Below, piece after piece: positions 61,287 through 64,000 of a DNA stretch of 64,000 nt. This DNA comes from Gaeumannomyces sp. JS-464 (Eukaryota > Ascomycota > Sordariomycetes > Magnaporthales > Magnaporthaceae). The DNA is taken from positions 10,044,001 through 10,108,000 of the forward strand of contig NGZR01000001.1 in NCBI GenBank assembly GCA_002197995.1. The letters are read 5' to 3'. The translations under genes and the position numbers were made by a program. Position 1 is the first letter of the stretch; each line of letters begins with the position of its first letter. Below the pieces are notes generated by a model, which had not been told where the DNA came from, made no database searches, and worked only from the letters and a program-made list of their open reading frames with translations.

Positions 61287-62418
61287 ATGCCGTCCGACCT
61301 TGCCGCCTACCTGGCCGAGCACTACCTCACAGCCGACCCAAAACCCACAAAGAAGCGCAAGAGAAAGCACGGCGACGGTAGCAAAAAGGACGGCCTCCTC
61401 ATAAAAGACGACGACGAGGAGTCGGCATGGGGCACCTCCCGCCGCACCGCGGACGACCAGCAGCCCCACCTCGGCGCCGCCGTGGCCGGCACGTCGGCCG
61501 AGTTCAAAAAGGCCGCTAAGTCCAGCTGGAAGACGCTGGGCGGCGGCGGCGGCAGCAGCAAAACCTCGGCACCAGATGAGGCGGCAGCAGCGGCAGCAGC
61601 AGCAGCGGACGCCATCCTGGCCGAGGTGGCCGCCGAAACCGCGGCGCGGCGCGCGCAGGACGACGAGGCGCCCGTCGTCGAGGGCGGCGACGGCGGGCAG
61701 GCGGGCACGGCGACGGCGGCGCTGAAAATGAGCGACGGCACGCACGCGGGCCTGCAGACCGCCGCCGCCGTGTCGGCGCAGCTGGCCGCGCGCCGCGCCG
61801 AGGAGAGGGCGCAGTACGAGGCGGAGCGGGCGGAGCGGCGCGTAGCGCGGGGCGGCCCGTGGCGGCGGCGGTGGCGGCGGCGGGGGAAACAGCAGCAGCG
61901 GCGAGGAGGAGACGGTGTTCCGCGACGCGACAGGGCGGCGGATCGACGTTGCGCTGCAGCGCGAGCAGAAGCGGCGGGCCGAGGAGGACAAGGAGCGCGC
62001 GGCGAAGGAGGCGCTCAAGGGCGAGGTGCAGATCGAGCAGGCGCGCAGGAGGCGCGAGGCGCTCGAGGACGCGGCGCTCATGCCGCTGGCGCGCGGCAAG
62101 GACGACGAGCAGATGAACAGCGAGCTGAAGGCGCAGCGGCGCTGGAACGACCCCATGATGCAGTTCATGGCCGACAAGAACGGAGGCGGTGGCGGCGGGG
62201 CTGCCGCTGCGTCGGGCGGGAAGTCGGGGTCCAGCAAGGCCAAGGGCAGGCCCGTCTACCAGGGGCCTGCGGCGCCAAACAGGTACGGCATACGGCCCGG
62301 GTACCGCTGGGATGGCGTAGACCGCGGCAACGGGTTCGAGGCGGAGCGCTTCAAGGCACTCAACCGTCGTGAACGCAACAAGGGTCTAGAGTACTCGTGG
62401 CAGATGGATGAGGATTAA
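61287..62418 (+). CDS. BUD13: Pre-mRNA splicing factor Bud13/Cwc26, one frame break
   Basis: Component of the RES (retention and splicing) complex of the activated spliceosome. Intronless. The N-terminus [20 protein letters not shown] is followed by a basic [10 protein letters not shown] stretch and [13 protein letters not shown], typical of Bud13. The C-terminal domain has [20 protein letters not shown], a charged helix, [33 protein letters not shown] and the end [15 protein letters not shown]...[13 protein letters not shown]. The two parts lie in different frames. The change falls between 61846 and 61870, where one extra C in CCC (61856-61858) would explain it. Removing one base gives 1131 nt, 376 residues. 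Gly and Ala runs in the middle are low complexity. Confidence 0.92.
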
Positions 62419-62675
62419 AATTTGGCACGGGAAATTGTATTCGTGCGAGCGTCTGCGAGGGCGCAATCACAACCTATATACCCCTGTTTTGAGAAAAGAA
62501 CAAGCATCTATTCGTACACGCTCACGCACTCGACAATTTGGGCGCACTTCTGCTTGGTGCACATTGGAGCATGCCATGTATGCGAACGATGCATCATCCA
62601 TATCAATACCGTTGACTGTCTTTCGGTCCCAGCAGCCACTCCATCCCTCATCAAATAGCCTCTTGTGGAGGCGGT
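62419..62675. other. Convergent 3' region of BUD13 and TFG1
   Basis: The two stop codons face each other 257 bp apart, so the 3' untranslated regions probably overlap. No other feature seen. Confidence 0.6.
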
Positions 62676-64000
62676 TTAGGAGGCCTCCTTCTTGGGCTTC
62701 GGAAGCAACAGCTTGTCGGCCTTTCTGAAGATCGAGTTCCTGGTCACCAACGAGATGAACTTGTTCTTCTGAAGCTTGTTTTCACCATCGCCGACACGGT
62801 CGCTAAAGTACCGCTTCAGAAGGTCGCCAATGCTGATGCCGTTGGGGTTGGCCTCGAGCGCAGCCAGCAGCTCCTCCCGAGTGATGATTTGCCCAGAACC
62901 ATCGGGCACAGGGGTCCCCTTCTTTGGAGAGGCGCCGGCGGATGCTTTTTGAGCGGGCGGGAAATTGTCAGCAAACTTTGCGCTAACGACAGCGGTGGCA
63001 GCAACACTTGGACTATGCAAGGGACAAACTTACAAGGGCCAACAGGTCCTTGCGACGGGACTGGGCTTCCGGCCCTCGAGCCCCGGGAGTGCCCGTCGCG
63101 CCGAGCTTGGAACGCTTCTTCTTGAGTCCACCGTCAGACATCTCTCCGCCGGTCGCCTCACCGTCGCTGGTGGCGCCGCCTGTCGGCTTGACCTTAGTGC
63201 GCTGAGGAAGCGGCGTGCCTGAGCGGCTGGGTTGCACCGACGAGGTCGCCGTCTTCTTGGCCTTCTTCCGCGACGACTCGTTTCCGCTCGACTCGGAGAG
63301 GTTGGGAGACCCGGGCCGCTTGAGCGACTTGGGGCCCTTTGCCGTGTCCGCCTTGGATTTGCCCGACGCAGTGCCGCTTCCCTTAGCCGCGGCCTTCTTG
63401 TCCTTGGCGTCCTTGGACTCATTCTCCTTCTCACCATCCTTCCCGTTGGCCTCGTCCTTCTTTTCCTCATCGACTTTCTCCTCCTCCTCGTCCTGTCAGA
63501 GACGTTAGCTTCGGAATCCAAGTGGCATATGTGCTTGTAGGTAGGTCTGTAGGAGCAAGATCGTCAAAGGTCGCGACGTACACTCGAAGAGGCGTATGGG
63601 TTGCTATCCGAGTCGCTCTGGTACTCCAGGTGCTTCTCGTGACGCGTGAGAGCCTTGCGGACTTTCTTGCCGTGCATTTTTCGTACGGCATCTTCCAACA
63701 TCTTGGCGGTCTCCTCCTCGTCGACCCCCTTCTCGTCGGCCTCGCCGAACAGGTTGGCCCCCAGATGATCTCGGCGCTGGCGCTCTCGTGCATCCTTCGC
63801 ATCCTCGTCATTATCACGCTCCATTGTGGGGGCCTCATCGTCGTCCTGGAACTCGTCACCCGACATGTCCACATCGTCGTGGTCAATCTTCTCCGACCGC
63901 GGGGCGGCTCTGTAGGTGCTGCTCTCCTGCTTGACCATCGAGCCGCCGCTCATCCAACGCCGGGTGGCGGCCAACTCCGCCTTTGCCTCCTTGGATTCGC
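62676..64000 (-). CDS. TFG1: Transcription initiation factor IIF subunit alpha (TFIIF/Tfg1/RAP74), 3' part only
   Basis: Largest subunit of TFIIF, which binds RNA polymerase II at promoters. The gene runs off the right edge, so the N-terminal dimerisation domain is outside. Exons on the minus strand are 64000-63582 (partial), 63492-63034 and a last one ending at the stop 62678-62676. The first two join in phase (NPYASSS-DEEEEKVDEEKK). The central part is highly charged, Lys/Glu/Ser-rich and disordered. The C-terminal winged-helix domain is clear: ITREELLAALEANPNGISIG, DLLKRYFSDRVG and FISLVTRNSIFRKADKLLLP. The last intron has a good donor (GTAAGT at 63033) but no acceptor in the right phase with a CAG/TAG end. 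Its right boundary (between about 62915 and 62985) is unresolved. Confidence 0.88.

Overview
This window comes from the nuclear genome of a filamentous ascomycete, most likely a Sordariomycete. Genes are GC-rich and interrupted by short introns (about 50-260 bp) with GT..AG ends and CTGAC/CTAAC-type branch sites. Intergenic stretches are long (often 2-5 kb), full of homopolymers and pyrimidine tracts. The gene repertoire is typical of the class: a group III G-alpha subunit, a Hog1/OSM1 MAP kinase and a cutinase-factor-1-beta-type zinc-cluster regulator. No genus is claimed.

Left part (1-20.5 kb, genes on +): a dead Tc1/mariner element (about 1.24-2.27 kb) in a gene-free end; the G-alpha gene (5216-6848); glycogen phosphorylase (10639-13964); the HOG1 MAP kinase (18841-20533). 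Middle part (23.4-51.4 kb, all on +): AVL9 (late secretory pathway, DENN-like), MCD4 (GPI-anchor ethanolamine-phosphate transferase), a CTF1-beta/FarB-type transcription factor, an INCENP/Sli15-like chromosomal passenger protein, a 1024-codon DnaJ-domain protein and an intronless P-loop protein. Right part (51.9-64 kb): NMA111 (nuclear HtrA protease) and a small acidic-tailed protein on -, BUD13 (spliceosome/RES complex) on +, and the 3' part of TFG1 (TFIIF alpha) convergent with it.

The genes do not form a metabolic cluster or an obvious novel system. They are conserved housekeeping and signalling genes with independent promoters. No RNA genes, CRISPR-like arrays or intact mobile elements were recognised.

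The most important property of the sequence is a series of frame breaks inside otherwise well-conserved genes: G-alpha (a 4-bp tandem duplication), the CTF1-beta-type gene (two), the DnaJ gene (two), NMA111 (two) and BUD13 (one). Seven of the eight can be explained by 1-2 base changes, mostly in short runs of identical bases. Correcting them restores both the family match and a total coding length divisible by three. This pattern points first to draft-sequence indels; true gene inactivation is the alternative. The G-alpha duplication is the break that least resembles a homopolymer error and most deserves resequencing.
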